Assembly (NCBI GenBank): GCA_030156895.1
Contig: JASGLP010000016.1
Coordinates: forward strand, 1 to 53,513
Length of the DNA: 53,513 nucleotides
Source of the DNA: Eubacteriaceae bacterium
GTDB lineage: Bacteria; Bacillota; Clostridia; Eubacteriales; Eubacteriaceae
Direction of reading: 5' to 3'
A model generated the notes under the pieces. It ran no database searches. It worked only from the letters and a program-made list of their open reading frames with translations, and was not told where the DNA came from. Both the position numbers and the translations under genes were made by a program. Shown piece by piece: positions 29,282 through 39,110 of this stretch; within the stretch, counting starts at the first letter, position 1, and every line of letters starts with the position of its first letter.

Positions 29282-29421
29282 CCCCAAAAGATAAATTGGA
29301 TTTGCAGTCTGCTTAAGGATTCAGACAGGTGCTAAAAAATAATTGCGTATTGCACTACTGCCTGCCTCAAGGCAGTGGTCTGTCCTGTGGTACAACTGAA
29401 AAGCAAGTTGTCTGTGTTTGG
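29282..29421 (+). ncRNA. Candidate structured RNA or repeat element, copy 2
   Basis: About 140 bases, the same length as the copy at 2799-2938. The basal stem pairs CCAAA + AGATAAATTG with CAAGTTGTCT + TTTGG. Inside, ACTGCC pairs with GGCAGT and CAGACAGG with CCTGT/GTCTG. The conserved blocks are ATTGGATTT, AGTCTGC, GGATTC, and ACAACTGAAAAGC near the 3' side, while the stems differ in sequence but still pair. It sits between rmlD and rmlA in a 235-base gap without a gene. Family unknown. Confidence 0.5.
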
Positions 29422-29483
29422 TCACCGTTTATATATTTTATCAGCAATCAATTAGTGAATTAATTTTAAGAAGAGAGGCAAGA

Positions 29484-30359
29484 ATGAAAGGAATTATTTT
29501 AGCAGGCGGTTCAGGAACTCGTCTGTATCCAATTACTCAGGCTGTTTCAAAACAGCTATTACCGATTTATGACAAGCCGATGATTTATTACCCGCTGGCA
29601 ACACTTATGCTGGCTGGCATTAAAGAGATCATGATTATCTCTACTCCCCATGATCTACCGATGTTTGAACGGCTATTTGGTACGGGTGAAGAATTGGGTC
29701 TTAAATTTACCTATGCCGTCCAGGAAGCACCTAATGGGCTTGCTGAAGCGTTTATTATCGGTGAAGAGTTTATTGGTGATGATATGGTGGCGCTGGTTCT
29801 GGGTGACAATATTTTTTATGGTCACGGATTTACCGGGGCCATTCGCAGTGCCGCAGAATTGACTGATGGAGCGGTTATTTTCGGTTATCCGGTCACTGAT
29901 CCAGAACGTTATGGAGTAGTTGAATTTGCTGAAGATGGTAAAGTGGTTTCCATCGAAGAAAAACCGACACAGCCAAAATCCCATTTTGCGGTACCAGGGC
30001 TTTATTTTTATGACAATAAAGTTGTGGAAATTGCCAAAAATATCAAGCCTTCAGCGCGTGGCGAGCTGGAAATCACTACCGTTAATGAAACTTATTTAAA
30101 ACAGGGGAATCTGCGGGTTGAATTGTTTGGACGTGGCATGGCCTGGTTGGATACTGGAACACACGACAGTCTGATTGAGGCATCCAATTTTGTGGAAACC
30201 ATTCAAAAAAGACAGGGACTTTATGTGGCCTGTATTGAAGAAATTGCCTATCGACGAGAATTCATTGACAAGGATCAGCTGATTAAACTGGCTGAACCGT
30301 TAAAGAAAACCGCTTACGGACAGTATCTGTTACAGTGTGCCCGAGAAGTAGAGGTTTAA
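29484..30359 (+). CDS. rfbA: Glucose-1-phosphate thymidylyltransferase
   Basis: Makes dTDP-glucose, the first step toward dTDP-rhamnose. The 291 residues are the normal length. The N-terminal nucleotidyl-transferase motif [13 protein letters not shown] and [15 protein letters not shown] are visible, as are LGDNIFYG and the IEEKP segment. The ATG at 29484 follows GAGAGG; the frame extends upstream to 29418 without similarity. rfbC begins two bases after its stop. Confidence 0.96.
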   Translation: MKGIILAGGSGTRLYPITQAVSKQLLPIYDKPMIYYPLATLMLAGIKEIMIISTPHDLPMFERLFGTGEELGLKFTYAVQEAPNGLAEAFIIGEEFIGDDMVALVLGDNIFYGHGFTGAIRSAAELTDGAVIFGYPVTDPERYGVVEFAEDGKVVSIEEKPTQPKSHFAVPGLYFYDNKVVEIAKNIKPSARGELEITTVNETYLKQGNLRVELFGRGMAWLDTGTHDSLIEASNFVETIQKRQGLYVACIEEIAYRREFIDKDQLIKLAEPLKKTAYGQYLLQCAREVEV

Positions 30360-30360
30360 A

Positions 30361-30927
30361 ATGGCAAAGATTAATGTTAAAAAAACACAGATCGAAGGAT
30401 TGGTCATTATAGAGCCATCAGTCTTTGGTGATGATCGCGGCTATTTTATGGAGACCTATAATGAAGAAGAATTTCATAAAGCCGGACTGACCATGCGGTT
30501 TGTTCAGGATAATGAATCTAAATCCTCACGAGGGGTTTTGAGAGGCCTACATTTTCAAACCAAATTTTCCCAGGGAAAACTGGTTCGAGCAACTCGCGGT
30601 GCGGTTTATGATGTTGCTGTAGATCTGCGGCAAGGGTCAAAAACTTATGGGCAGTGGGCCGGGGTTATGCTGACTGAAGAAAACAAAACAATGTTTTATA
30701 TTCCAGAAGGCTTTGCCCATGGCTTCCTGGTTGTATCAGACGAAGCCGTCTTTAATTATAAGTGTACCAACCTTTATGTACCGGAATATGATGGCGGTAT
30801 CCGCTGGGATGATCCGGATGTGGGTGTTGAGTGGCCTCTCGATCAGGCAGGTCAGGTGCTCTTATCAGATAAAGACGGGAAATTGCCGTTTTTAAAAGAG
30901 ATAAAAGACAGTTTACGGTTTGAATAA
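30361..30927 (+). CDS. rfbC: dTDP-4-dehydrorhamnose 3,5-epimerase
   Basis: Third enzyme of the dTDP-rhamnose pathway. The 188-residue cupin has DDRGYFMETY, SSRGVLRGLHFQ with the catalytic His, DVAVDLRQGS, and IPEGFAHGFLV. It is tightly packed between rfbA (1 base gap) and rfbB (14 bases), which indicates a single transcript. Confidence 0.96.
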   Translation: MAKINVKKTQIEGLVIIEPSVFGDDRGYFMETYNEEEFHKAGLTMRFVQDNESKSSRGVLRGLHFQTKFSQGKLVRATRGAVYDVAVDLRQGSKTYGQWAGVMLTEENKTMFYIPEGFAHGFLVVSDEAVFNYKCTNLYVPEYDGGIRWDDPDVGVEWPLDQAGQVLLSDKDGKLPFLKEIKDSLRFE

Positions 30928-30941
30928 GGAAAGGACGTAAA

Positions 30942-32045
30942 ATGAGAACAATATTAGTAACCGGCGGTGCCGGCTTTATCGGCTCCAGCTTTGTACGTTA
31001 TATGCTAGGTGCGCATCCTGAAGATAAGATTGTCAATCTGGATGCCTTGACCTATGCCGGAAATCTGGAAAACTTGCGTGATGTTGAAGGCAATCCCAAT
31101 TATGTTTTTGAAAAAGGCGATATTGCCGACGCAGCATTTATTAAGTCACTTTTTGAAAAATATAATTTTGATGTGGTCGTCAATTTTGCGGCTGAATCTC
31201 ATGTAGATCGCAGTATTGAGGAACCGGAAATTTTTATCAAGACCAACGTGATGGGGACTCAGGTGCTCCTGGATGCCGCTAAAAAGATTTGGATGACAGG
31301 TAAGGATGAGTTTGGTTATCCAACTTATCGAGATGGTGTTCGCTATCATCAGGTATCAACCGATGAGGTCTATGGCGCACTGGGAAAAACCGGAATGTTT
31401 ACGGAAACGACGCCGCTGGCTCCCAACAGCCCCTATTCAGCATCAAAAGCATCAGCTGATATGATTGTCAGAGCATATGGACAGACCTTTAAAATGCCGG
31501 TAACCATCAGCCGTTGTTCCAATAATTATGGCCCCTATCACTTCCCGGAAAAACTGATTCCATTAATGATCTCAAATGTAGTGGCTTTAAAAAGTCTGCC
31601 AGTGTATGGCGACGGTATGCAGATTCGTGACTGGCTGCATGTGAAAGATCACTGTAGCGGAATTGATGCCGTTTTGCAAAAGGGAAAAGCTGGGGAAGTC
31701 TATAATATCGGCGGCAACAATGAAAAAGCCAATATTGAAATTGTAAATCTGATTATCGAAAATGTCGGCGAAAAATTAAAATCAGGGAAATATCCGATTG
31801 ATAATGACGGCAGCAAAGTTGGCAAAGATTTGATCACTTATGTTGAAGACCGACTGGGACATGACAGACGTTATGCTATCGATAATACCAAAATCACCAC
31901 TGAGTTGGGATGGGAACCTTCCTATACCTTTGAGGAAGGGATTGTGGAGACGATCGAGTGGTATTTAAACAATCAGGATTGGCTGAAACAGGTGCAGTCC
32001 GGCGATTATCAGGATTATTACGAACGGATGTATTCGAAGAAATAA
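30942..32045 (+). CDS. rfbB: dTDP-glucose 4,6-dehydratase
   Basis: Second enzyme of the dTDP-rhamnose pathway. The 367-residue extended SDR has TGGAGFIGS, AAESHVDRSI, STDEVYG, and YSASKASAD with the catalytic Tyr and Lys. AAGGA precedes the ATG. A strong terminator follows, separating the sugar-nucleotide genes from the exporter. Confidence 0.96.
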   Translation: MRTILVTGGAGFIGSSFVRYMLGAHPEDKIVNLDALTYAGNLENLRDVEGNPNYVFEKGDIADAAFIKSLFEKYNFDVVVNFAAESHVDRSIEEPEIFIKTNVMGTQVLLDAAKKIWMTGKDEFGYPTYRDGVRYHQVSTDEVYGALGKTGMFTETTPLAPNSPYSASKASADMIVRAYGQTFKMPVTISRCSNNYGPYHFPEKLIPLMISNVVALKSLPVYGDGMQIRDWLHVKDHCSGIDAVLQKGKAGEVYNIGGNNEKANIEIVNLIIENVGEKLKSGKYPIDNDGSKVGKDLITYVEDRLGHDRRYAIDNTKITTELGWEPSYTFEEGIVETIEWYLNNQDWLKQVQSGDYQDYYERMYSKK

Positions 32046-32047
32046 AA

Positions 32048-32073
32048 GAAAAAGCACAGATACTGTGCTTTTT
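32048..32073 (+). terminator. Rho-independent terminator after rfbB
   Basis: GAAAAAGCACAG pairs with CTGTGCTTTTTC around a short loop. It lies between rfbB and the ABC permease, whose start codon is only 20 bases further on, so it may allow partial read-through or attenuate exporter expression. Confidence 0.85.
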
Positions 32074-32093
32074 CATTTAGAAGAGGTGTTGTT

Positions 32094-32903
32094 TTGAATA
32101 TTTTTGTAGAATTGCTGAACTATATTAAAGATTTGTTCAGCAACCGGAAACTGATTCAGAAGTTGGCTATAAACGACTTTAAAGCCCGTTATGCAGGGTC
32201 TTTTTTGGGCGTGATTTGGGCCTTTATCCAGCCTACCGTGACCATTCTGGTTTACTGGTTTGTCTTTGAGGTTGGATTAAAATCCAGTCCTACCGGAAAT
32301 ATCCCTTTTATCCTGTTTTTGTTAACGGGGATTATTGTCTGGTTTGTTTTTTCGGAAGGTCTGGTTAATGGCACCAATTGTTTTCGGGAATACGCATATC
32401 TGGTCAAGAAAATGACCTTTAACATTAAAATTCTGCCGACGGTTAAAATTTTGTCGGCCCTGTTTACTCATGTGTTTTTTATTGCTTTTGCAGTCGTGAT
32501 GGTGCTGATTTATGGTATTCCAATCACGCCCTATTTTATTCAGATCATTTATTATCTGTTTTGTCTGATTGTTTTTTTAACCGGCCTGACCTGGATTACC
32601 GCTTCTCTGCAGCCTTTTTTTACCGATATCCTGCAGTTTGTTAATGTTGGGATGCAGGTTTTATTCTGGGGGACGCCGATTCTCTGGGACGTGAACATCT
32701 TTCCGCCAAGCCTTTTGTGGATTCTCAAGCTTAATCCCTTATATTATATCGTCCAGGGTTATCGGGAATCTTTCTTTGGTACCGGCTGGTTCTGGGAACA
32801 TCCGGTGTTGACGACTTATTTCTGGGTTTTTTCTTTTGTTTTTCTGCTGCTGGGAATCGGCGTTTACCGAAAATTGCGTCCACATTTCTCGGATGTGCTT
32901 TAG
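32094..32903 (+). CDS. ABC-2 type polysaccharide export permease (Wzm/TagG-like)
   Basis: Membrane half of an ABC exporter for polyprenyl-linked polysaccharide. The 269-residue product has about six hydrophobic segments and the N-terminal motif NDFKARYAGSFLGVIWAFIQP characteristic of the family (core YAGSFLGVIWAFIQP). The start is a TTG with GAGGTG ahead. The ATPase partner follows 14 bases later. The pair transports the glycan made in this locus. Confidence 0.92.
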   Translation: MNIFVELLNYIKDLFSNRKLIQKLAINDFKARYAGSFLGVIWAFIQPTVTILVYWFVFEVGLKSSPTGNIPFILFLLTGIIVWFVFSEGLVNGTNCFREYAYLVKKMTFNIKILPTVKILSALFTHVFFIAFAVVMVLIYGIPITPYFIQIIYYLFCLIVFLTGLTWITASLQPFFTDILQFVNVGMQVLFWGTPILWDVNIFPPSLLWILKLNPLYYIVQGYRESFFGTGWFWEHPVLTTYFWVFSFVFLLLGIGVYRKLRPHFSDVL

Positions 32904-32917
32904 GATAGGAGGAAAGT

Positions 32918-34144
32918 ATGTCAGAAACTGCTATTAAAATTGAACATGTCTCTAAGGTCTATCGACTTTATCATAAACCCCTGGATCGGGTTAAAGAATC
33001 CATGAGCTTCTTTCGCAAAAAAGAATTTCATCATAAATTTTATGCCTTAAATGATATCAGCCTGGAAATCAAAAAAGGTGAGTCAATTGGGATTATTGGT
33101 AAAAATGGTTCCGGAAAATCGACACTTTTAAAAATTATTTCCAGCGTCTTAACGCAAACTGAGGGTCAAGTTTTTGTTGATGGCCGGGTTTCAGCACTGC
33201 TGGAGCTGGGCACCGGCTTTAATCCCGAATATACCGGGATCGAAAATATCTATGCCAACGGTCTGATCATGGGTTATTCCAAAGCTGAAATGGATGATCG
33301 GCTGGATAATATTGTAAAATTTGCCGACATCGGTGAGTATATTCATCAGCCGGTTAAAACTTATTCCAGCGGGATGTTTGCCCGTCTGGCTTTTGCGACA
33401 GCCATTAATGTCGATCCGGAAATTCTAATCGTTGATGAAGTCTTGGCGGTTGGCGACGCGAAATTTCAGATCAAGTGTATCAACAAGATGGAAGAGTTTA
33501 AAGCAGCCGGAAAAACGGTCCTTTTTGTCTCCCATACCTTAGAACAGATCAAACGCTTCTGTACCAAGTGTGCCTGGATTGATAAGGGAAACTTGCGGGT
33601 CTTTGGCGATGCATCTCATATCATCGATGAATATGAATCGGAAATGCTGAGAGAGGCCATGGAACAGAAAGCACTTGAAGATAAAGAAAATATCTTAAGT
33701 GAAATGGAAGTGGATGCCAATCTGGGAAAAATCAAGGCTGTTGTCTGTGAAAAAAAGGAATTGAATACCTTTGATGATTTTATTTTGGATATCGAATATG
33801 AACTCTTTGATGACCTGAAAAGCGATGCTTTAGTCGGAGTCGCTTTTTATACGATCGATCGCCAATATATCTTTGGTCCGAATACTTATCTTGATAAATT
33901 TGAGATCCCCAGCACCAAAGGCATTCATCGGGTTCGCTACGCAGTTCCCCGACTGCCCCTGCTGGGTGGAGAGTACGAGGTGGATATCGGACTTTTTGCC
34001 AATCGCAGCATCGTTAATTTAGATTACGAAAATAATGCCCTGATGATCAAGGTAAAGGCAGATTATTTTACCGAAGGTCTGGTGCACATGGATCATCAGT
34101 GGGAAATGTTACAATCGGGTGAAGGAGAAAAAAATGGCAAATAA
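32918..34144 (+). CDS. ABC transporter ATPase with Wzt-type sugar-binding domain
   Basis: Nucleotide-binding half of the polysaccharide exporter, 408 residues. The ATPase domain (1-245) has Walker A GKNGSGKS (61-68), the signature YSSGMFARLAFA and Walker B ILIVDEVLAVGD. The C-terminal domain (about 265-395) has the jelly-roll pattern of Wzt C-terminal domains that recognise the non-reducing end of the glycan. This implies a chain with a terminal modification. It overlaps the next gene by 11 bases. Confidence 0.92.
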   Translation: MSETAIKIEHVSKVYRLYHKPLDRVKESMSFFRKKEFHHKFYALNDISLEIKKGESIGIIGKNGSGKSTLLKIISSVLTQTEGQVFVDGRVSALLELGTGFNPEYTGIENIYANGLIMGYSKAEMDDRLDNIVKFADIGEYIHQPVKTYSSGMFARLAFATAINVDPEILIVDEVLAVGDAKFQIKCINKMEEFKAAGKTVLFVSHTLEQIKRFCTKCAWIDKGNLRVFGDASHIIDEYESEMLREAMEQKALEDKENILSEMEVDANLGKIKAVVCEKKELNTFDDFILDIEYELFDDLKSDALVGVAFYTIDRQYIFGPNTYLDKFEIPSTKGIHRVRYAVPRLPLLGGEYEVDIGLFANRSIVNLDYENNALMIKVKADYFTEGLVHMDHQWEMLQSGEGEKNGK

Positions 34145-36356
34145 AAATCAACGTCAAGAAATTAAATATTTTGTCGATAAGATCGTTAAGGATGAAGAAA
34201 CGAGCTCTGCTACATTGCAGGGATGGGCTTTTAATACCGGAACTAAAAAACCGGTGGATTTATATCTTCTGGGTCAGGAATCTGATGGCGTAGGCTTTAA
34301 AAGAGATTTCAGAATCGACGTTAATAATAAATACTGTCTGGATGAAGATGAAAAGGTAGGTTTTATTGTCGAATTTGACCAAAAGACCTATGGTAAAAAG
34401 CTTAAACTCAAATTAAAAGATGACCAGTTGGAGAAAGTCATTTCTATTAATCTGGCTAAAGACTACGATTACCTTAAAAAGCCCAATCTTTTCAATACCA
34501 GACGGCTGGCCAATGCAGGTGTTAGAACCCTTGGCTATTTGAAGCGAAACGGGCTTAAAAATACCATTCGCAAGATCAAGTTTGAAGTAAAATACAAAAA
34601 CGAAGAAAATTATGAGTTCTGGATTGATATCCATGAAGACTATGATAAGAGAGTTGTTGCGGAAGAATTGGCTGCTTTTCAATACCGGCCTAAAATTTCG
34701 ATCGTTATGCCGGTCTACAATGTCGAAGCCATTTGGCTCAAAGAATGCATCGATTCGGTTCTGGCTCAGACTTATCAGAACTGGGAGCTTTGTATTGCCG
34801 ATGACTGTTCCACCGAAGCCCATGTTAAACCGCTTTTAGAATCCTATAAAGGCTTAGATTCCCGAATTAAGGTGGTCTACCGGGAAGAAAACGGTCATAT
34901 CTCGGAAGCAACCAACTCAGCCTTGGCGATTGCGACTGGAGATTTTATCGGTCTATTGGACAATGATGATACACTGGCTGATTTTGCTCTCTATGAAGTG
35001 GTCAAGCTTTTAAATGAGCATCCGGAAGCAGATCTGATCTACAGTGATGAAGATAAGCTTAGCGAAGAAAACGAAAGAAGTCAGCCTTTCTTTAAAACGG
35101 ATTGGGCACCGGATATTCTTCTGGCGACCAACTACATTTGTCACTTCGGGGTTTACCGAAAGACCATCATTGATGAGATCGGCGGTTTTAGAAAAGGTTA
35201 TGAGGGTGCTCAGGACTATGATCTGGTCCTGCGTTTTACCGAAAAAACCAAGCGGATTTTCCATATTCAAAAGATTCTCTACCATTGGCGAATGATCGGC
35301 AATTCTACAGCCGTTAATCCCGATTCTAAAGGTTATGCCTTTGAAGCAGGGAAAAAATCTCTGGAAGATGCCCTGGAACGAAGAGGAATCGAAGGTGTGG
35401 TTAGCCACGGGGCTTTCCCAGGAGTTTATCACATTGAATACGCCCTTAAAGATGAGAGCCTGGTATCGGTTATTATTCCGACCAGAGATAATGCTTCAGA
35501 TTTAAAAGTGTGTCTGGATTCCATCTTTGAAAAAACGGACTACAAAAATTTTGAAATCATCATTGCTGATAATGGCAGCGAAAAAGACGAAACCTTAGAA
35601 CTGTTTGAAAACTACCAGCAAAGATATGGTGATCAGGTTAAGGTTGTTAGACTGGATATGCCCTTCAACTTTTCAAGAATCAATAATCTGGCCGTTGAAG
35701 CGTCAGATGGAAAATATCTGTTGTTTTTAAACAATGATATCAAAGTGATTACCCAGGGCTGGATGGGGAAAATGGTCAGTATGGCGCAGCAGGAAAGAAT
35801 TGGCGCCGTTGGTGCTAAACTTTATTATCCCGACAATACCATTCAGCATGCCGGTGTCCTCTTGGGCATGGGTGGTGTAGCTGGCCACGGACACTGTGGA
35901 TATCCCCGCGGTGATTATGGTTATTTTGGCAAACTGGTCATCAACAATAACTATTCAGCTGTGACCGCGGCCTGTATGATGGTTAAACGCAGTGATTTTG
36001 AAGCAGTGGGTGGCTTTGAAGAAAAACTGGAAGTAGCCTTTAACGACGTGGACTTTTGCCTTAAACTTTACAGCAAAGGCAAATTTAATGTTTGGATGAG
36101 TGATGTGGAATTATATCATTACGAATCTAAATCCCGTGGTGCTGAAGACACTTATCTAAAATACAAGCGTTTTAATCGGGAGATTGGCTATATGAAGAAA
36201 CATTGGCTGGAATATGTTAAAAACGATCCTTTTTATAATCGTAATCTGACACGTGTAGGCGGAAATTATACGATTTGTGTGGATATAATGGGTTATATAA
36301 AGGGTAAAAATGAAGATGAAATTTTTGATGAACTTCACGATGTAAATAAAAAGTAA
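34134..36356 (+). CDS. Large tandem GT2 glycosyltransferase
   Basis: A 740-residue cytoplasmic protein. Residues 1-175 form a beta-rich domain of unknown role. Two GT2 modules follow: the first starts at about 185 with KISIVMPVYNVE and has the DDD metal region LLDNDDTL, the second at about 440 with VSVIIPTRDNASDL and FLNNDIKVI. A glycan polymerase or chain-extension enzyme with two linkage activities is likely, possibly adding rhamnose. The ATG at 34134 follows AAGGAG (34122-34127) inside the exporter gene. It is the last gene of the exporter transcript before the autolysin. Confidence 0.85.
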   Translation: MANKNQRQEIKYFVDKIVKDEETSSATLQGWAFNTGTKKPVDLYLLGQESDGVGFKRDFRIDVNNKYCLDEDEKVGFIVEFDQKTYGKKLKLKLKDDQLEKVISINLAKDYDYLKKPNLFNTRRLANAGVRTLGYLKRNGLKNTIRKIKFEVKYKNEENYEFWIDIHEDYDKRVVAEELAAFQYRPKISIVMPVYNVEAIWLKECIDSVLAQTYQNWELCIADDCSTEAHVKPLLESYKGLDSRIKVVYREENGHISEATNSALAIATGDFIGLLDNDDTLADFALYEVVKLLNEHPEADLIYSDEDKLSEENERSQPFFKTDWAPDILLATNYICHFGVYRKTIIDEIGGFRKGYEGAQDYDLVLRFTEKTKRIFHIQKILYHWRMIGNSTAVNPDSKGYAFEAGKKSLEDALERRGIEGVVSHGAFPGVYHIEYALKDESLVSVIIPTRDNASDLKVCLDSIFEKTDYKNFEIIIADNGSEKDETLELFENYQQRYGDQVKVVRLDMPFNFSRINNLAVEASDGKYLLFLNNDIKVITQGWMGKMVSMAQQERIGAVGAKLYYPDNTIQHAGVLLGMGGVAGHGHCGYPRGDYGYFGKLVINNNYSAVTAACMMVKRSDFEAVGGFEEKLEVAFNDVDFCLKLYSKGKFNVWMSDVELYHYESKSRGAEDTYLKYKRFNREIGYMKKHWLEYVKNDPFYNRNLTRVGGNYTICVDIMGYIKGKNEDEIFDELHDVNKK

Positions 36357-36550
36357 CAAATGCAAACAAAAATTGACGTTTACAAGTTGCCATGATATGA
36401 TTGTTACAAATAATCGAAAAAAAGTGAAATAAAATAAATGTTTTAAACGTTAATTTTATAGTGATTGCAAAAAGAATCCAAATAATCTTTATCAGCCAGC
36501 CTTCAAGTAATCAATTTGCAATTAACATAAAAAATAAAAGGAGAAAAAAA
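36357..36550. other. Intergenic region ahead of the autolysin gene
   Basis: 194 AT-rich bases. No gene; the end carries AAAAGGAG for the autolysin start. A promoter is likely but no clear pair of boxes stands out. Confidence 0.4.
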
Positions 36551-39106
36551 GTGAATACAGCAAAAAGAATGAAGCAAAAGTGGCTTATTCCAATTCTTTT
36601 AATCGCGTTAATTGCAATAATATTACCATCATACAGCGCAAGTCAGACGGTTGAGGCCAGTGGTGCAACGATCGTCGTCAACCCTGGCCATTTGGATGGA
36701 GTAGATTCCGGAGCGGTGAATTCATCACTGGGACTCAGGGAAGTGGATCTTAACAATGCCCTGGCGATTAAGGTTGTCACGACCTTAAGAAATGCCGGCT
36801 ATAACGCCATGCTCAGCCATCCCATTCCTAATAACCCGGGACTTCCCACGCTTCTATCAAGCGTGCCAGATTATGATGTTTATTCAACGACGATCTGTAA
36901 TACCGCCAATTCAATTGGTGCTGATCTTTTAATTAGTGTCCATCATAATTCCGGAACGTCTTCCAGCAGTGGGGTTGAACTCTACTGGAGCAGTTATCAT
37001 CCTTCGGTAGACAACGATGGGATCTATCAGGCTACCGGCCTCTGGTCTGGTGGGGTTACGGCGGATTTGGACAGCACACCACCGGAGATTGCTCTGCAGT
37101 CTCAGTCGCTGGCCAAGTTATTTAGTACATATTTCAAGAATTTGGGCTATGTTCCATCCAATGGCAAAATTGTTGAACGTGATGATGCCATTATTCGCAA
37201 GACCAGTATGCCTTCAGTACTTATCGAAGCGGGTTATATTTCCAACAACTCGGAAGCTCAGGCACTGGCCAATAGCAGCAATCAGCAGAAAATGGCTGAT
37301 CAGATCTTGGCTGCCATTAATAAATGGATGGCCACCACCCAGCCGATGACAGCTTCATCAGTCAGTGCCAGTGTATCGAGTAAAACAATCACGGTAACGG
37401 TCAGTGGTATCAACGCGCCAAATGGCATCAGTAATATCTATGTTCCGGTATGGAGTGAAAAAGACGGACAGGATGATCTAGTTTGGTACAAAGCGACTAA
37501 ACAGAGTGATGGCAGCTATCAGGTTAAGATTGATACCACCAAGCACAACAGTGATAGCGGCAAATACGCCATCCACGTTTATGGTGAGGACAGTTCAGGA
37601 ACAATGAAATTCCTGGGATCAACTACTGCTACAATCGGCGATTCAATGACCGCCGATACCATCACAGTGGCGGCACAGGACGGTATCATCAGTGTATCCG
37701 TTTCGGGGATTACGGCGCCAAATGGCTTGACTTCAGTGCTAGTGCCAACCTGGTCAGAGACCGATGGACAGGATGATCTGGTTTGGTATCAGGCGACTAA
37801 ACAAAGCGATGGCACTTATGCTTTAGAAATTGACACCACGGATCACAATAATGATAGCGGAGAGTATAATATTCATATTTATGGCTTGGACAGCAATGGA
37901 TCAACAACCTTCCTAGGCGCTAAAACCGTCGAAGTTGGGACGGTTATGACCGCCAGCACGGTTCTGATTGATGTTTCGGGATCAAGCATTACCGTTAAAT
38001 TAAGCGGTATTTCAGCTCCTAATGGATTGACTAAAATTTTAGTACCAACCTGGTCGGAGACCGGTGGTCAGGATGACCTGGTCTGGTATGAAGCGAAAAA
38101 ACAGAGTGATGGATCTTACCAGGTAATTATTGATACAGCCGATCATAAGGGTGATACGGGCGTTTATAATATTCATTGCTACGGCGTTGACAATGACGGT
38201 GAGTATGTCCAGCTGGCAACTAAAACAGTTGATGTCAGTAGCTCTGTTTCGGAACCAGATCAAATGGTGGCGGATTCTGTTTCGGCCAGCCTCTTGGGCA
38301 AAGAAATGACCGTTTCAATTGAAGGTCTCGTTGCGCCTAATGGCATTAAAGAAATTTTGGTACCAACCTGGTCGGAGACCGGCGGACAGGATGATATCGT
38401 CTGGTATCAGGCTGATGTCTTGGATGATGACAGTTATGAGGTGGTCGTCAATGTGGATGACCACAATGGCGACAGCGGCAATTTCCAGTTCCATGCCTAC
38501 GGTGTGGAAGCGGATGGCACCTATGTTTTCCTGGGGGCAGCGACGGTTGATATGCCGGAACTGATTCCGATTGCCGGAGCCCCTCAGGCGGCGGTGTCAC
38601 AACTGGTTGAAGCTTATGAAGACAGCGGCAAAATATTCCCTCAGTATTATATTGATCGGGGCGTCGATTTGCAGGCTTTCTGTCAGATGTATTATGATGA
38701 AGCCGTGGCTGAGGGCATCCGTCCGGAAGTGGCGTTTGCTCAGATGATGATAGAAACTGGCTATCTGCAATATGGCGGCCAGGTAAAAGTGACCCAATTT
38801 AACTTTGCCGGTCTGGGTGCCGTTGACGGCGGAACTGGTGGATTTGATTTTGCGGCTGCCTATGGTGATAATAAAACCGGTATCCAGATGGGTATTCGTG
38901 GACATGTTCAGCATCTCAAATGCTATGCCAATAGCGATGCGCTTAAAAATGCTACAGTAGATCCTCGCTGGAATGATAAACTACGCGGTAAAGCTCAATA
39001 CGTCTATTGGCTGAGTATTCCCAATAATCCATACGGAACTGGTTGGGCTTCAGATGCCAACTATGGAATTAAGCTGAAAAATAAAATTGACTATATATTA
39101 GAATAA
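36551..39106 (+). CDS. Bifunctional autolysin: amidase, four tandem repeats, glucosaminidase
   Basis: An 851-residue secreted cell wall hydrolase. A signal peptide or anchor (about 10-36) precedes an N-acetylmuramoyl-L-alanine amidase domain (Amidase_3, about 39-260) with zinc ligands His47, Glu64 and His131 and catalytic Glu226. Four repeats of about 100 residues follow (starting near 266, 366, 466 and 572), each with the pattern ISAPNG ... WSE..GQDDLVWY, like GBS Bsp-type repeats. The C-terminal domain (about 680-851) is glucosaminidase-like with AFAQMMIETGYLQYGG. The GTG at 36551 follows AAAAGGAG. It may remodel the wall for glycan attachment. It is followed by a terminator. Confidence 0.9.
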   Translation: MNTAKRMKQKWLIPILLIALIAIILPSYSASQTVEASGATIVVNPGHLDGVDSGAVNSSLGLREVDLNNALAIKVVTTLRNAGYNAMLSHPIPNNPGLPTLLSSVPDYDVYSTTICNTANSIGADLLISVHHNSGTSSSSGVELYWSSYHPSVDNDGIYQATGLWSGGVTADLDSTPPEIALQSQSLAKLFSTYFKNLGYVPSNGKIVERDDAIIRKTSMPSVLIEAGYISNNSEAQALANSSNQQKMADQILAAINKWMATTQPMTASSVSASVSSKTITVTVSGINAPNGISNIYVPVWSEKDGQDDLVWYKATKQSDGSYQVKIDTTKHNSDSGKYAIHVYGEDSSGTMKFLGSTTATIGDSMTADTITVAAQDGIISVSVSGITAPNGLTSVLVPTWSETDGQDDLVWYQATKQSDGTYALEIDTTDHNNDSGEYNIHIYGLDSNGSTTFLGAKTVEVGTVMTASTVLIDVSGSSITVKLSGISAPNGLTKILVPTWSETGGQDDLVWYEAKKQSDGSYQVIIDTADHKGDTGVYNIHCYGVDNDGEYVQLATKTVDVSSSVSEPDQMVADSVSASLLGKEMTVSIEGLVAPNGIKEILVPTWSETGGQDDIVWYQADVLDDDSYEVVVNVDDHNGDSGNFQFHAYGVEADGTYVFLGAATVDMPELIPIAGAPQAAVSQLVEAYEDSGKIFPQYYIDRGVDLQAFCQMYYDEAVAEGIRPEVAFAQMMIETGYLQYGGQVKVTQFNFAGLGAVDGGTGGFDFAAAYGDNKTGIQMGIRGHVQHLKCYANSDALKNATVDPRWNDKLRGKAQYVYWLSIPNNPYGTGWASDANYGIKLKNKIDYILE
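37346..38560 (+). repeat. Four tandem ~300-bp repeats in the autolysin gene
   Basis: Units begin at 37346, 37646, 37946 and 38264. The first three have an exact 300-base period, the last follows after 318. They encode the GBS Bsp-like modules and are diverged at third positions. Confidence 0.85.
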
Positions 39107-39110
39107 AATT

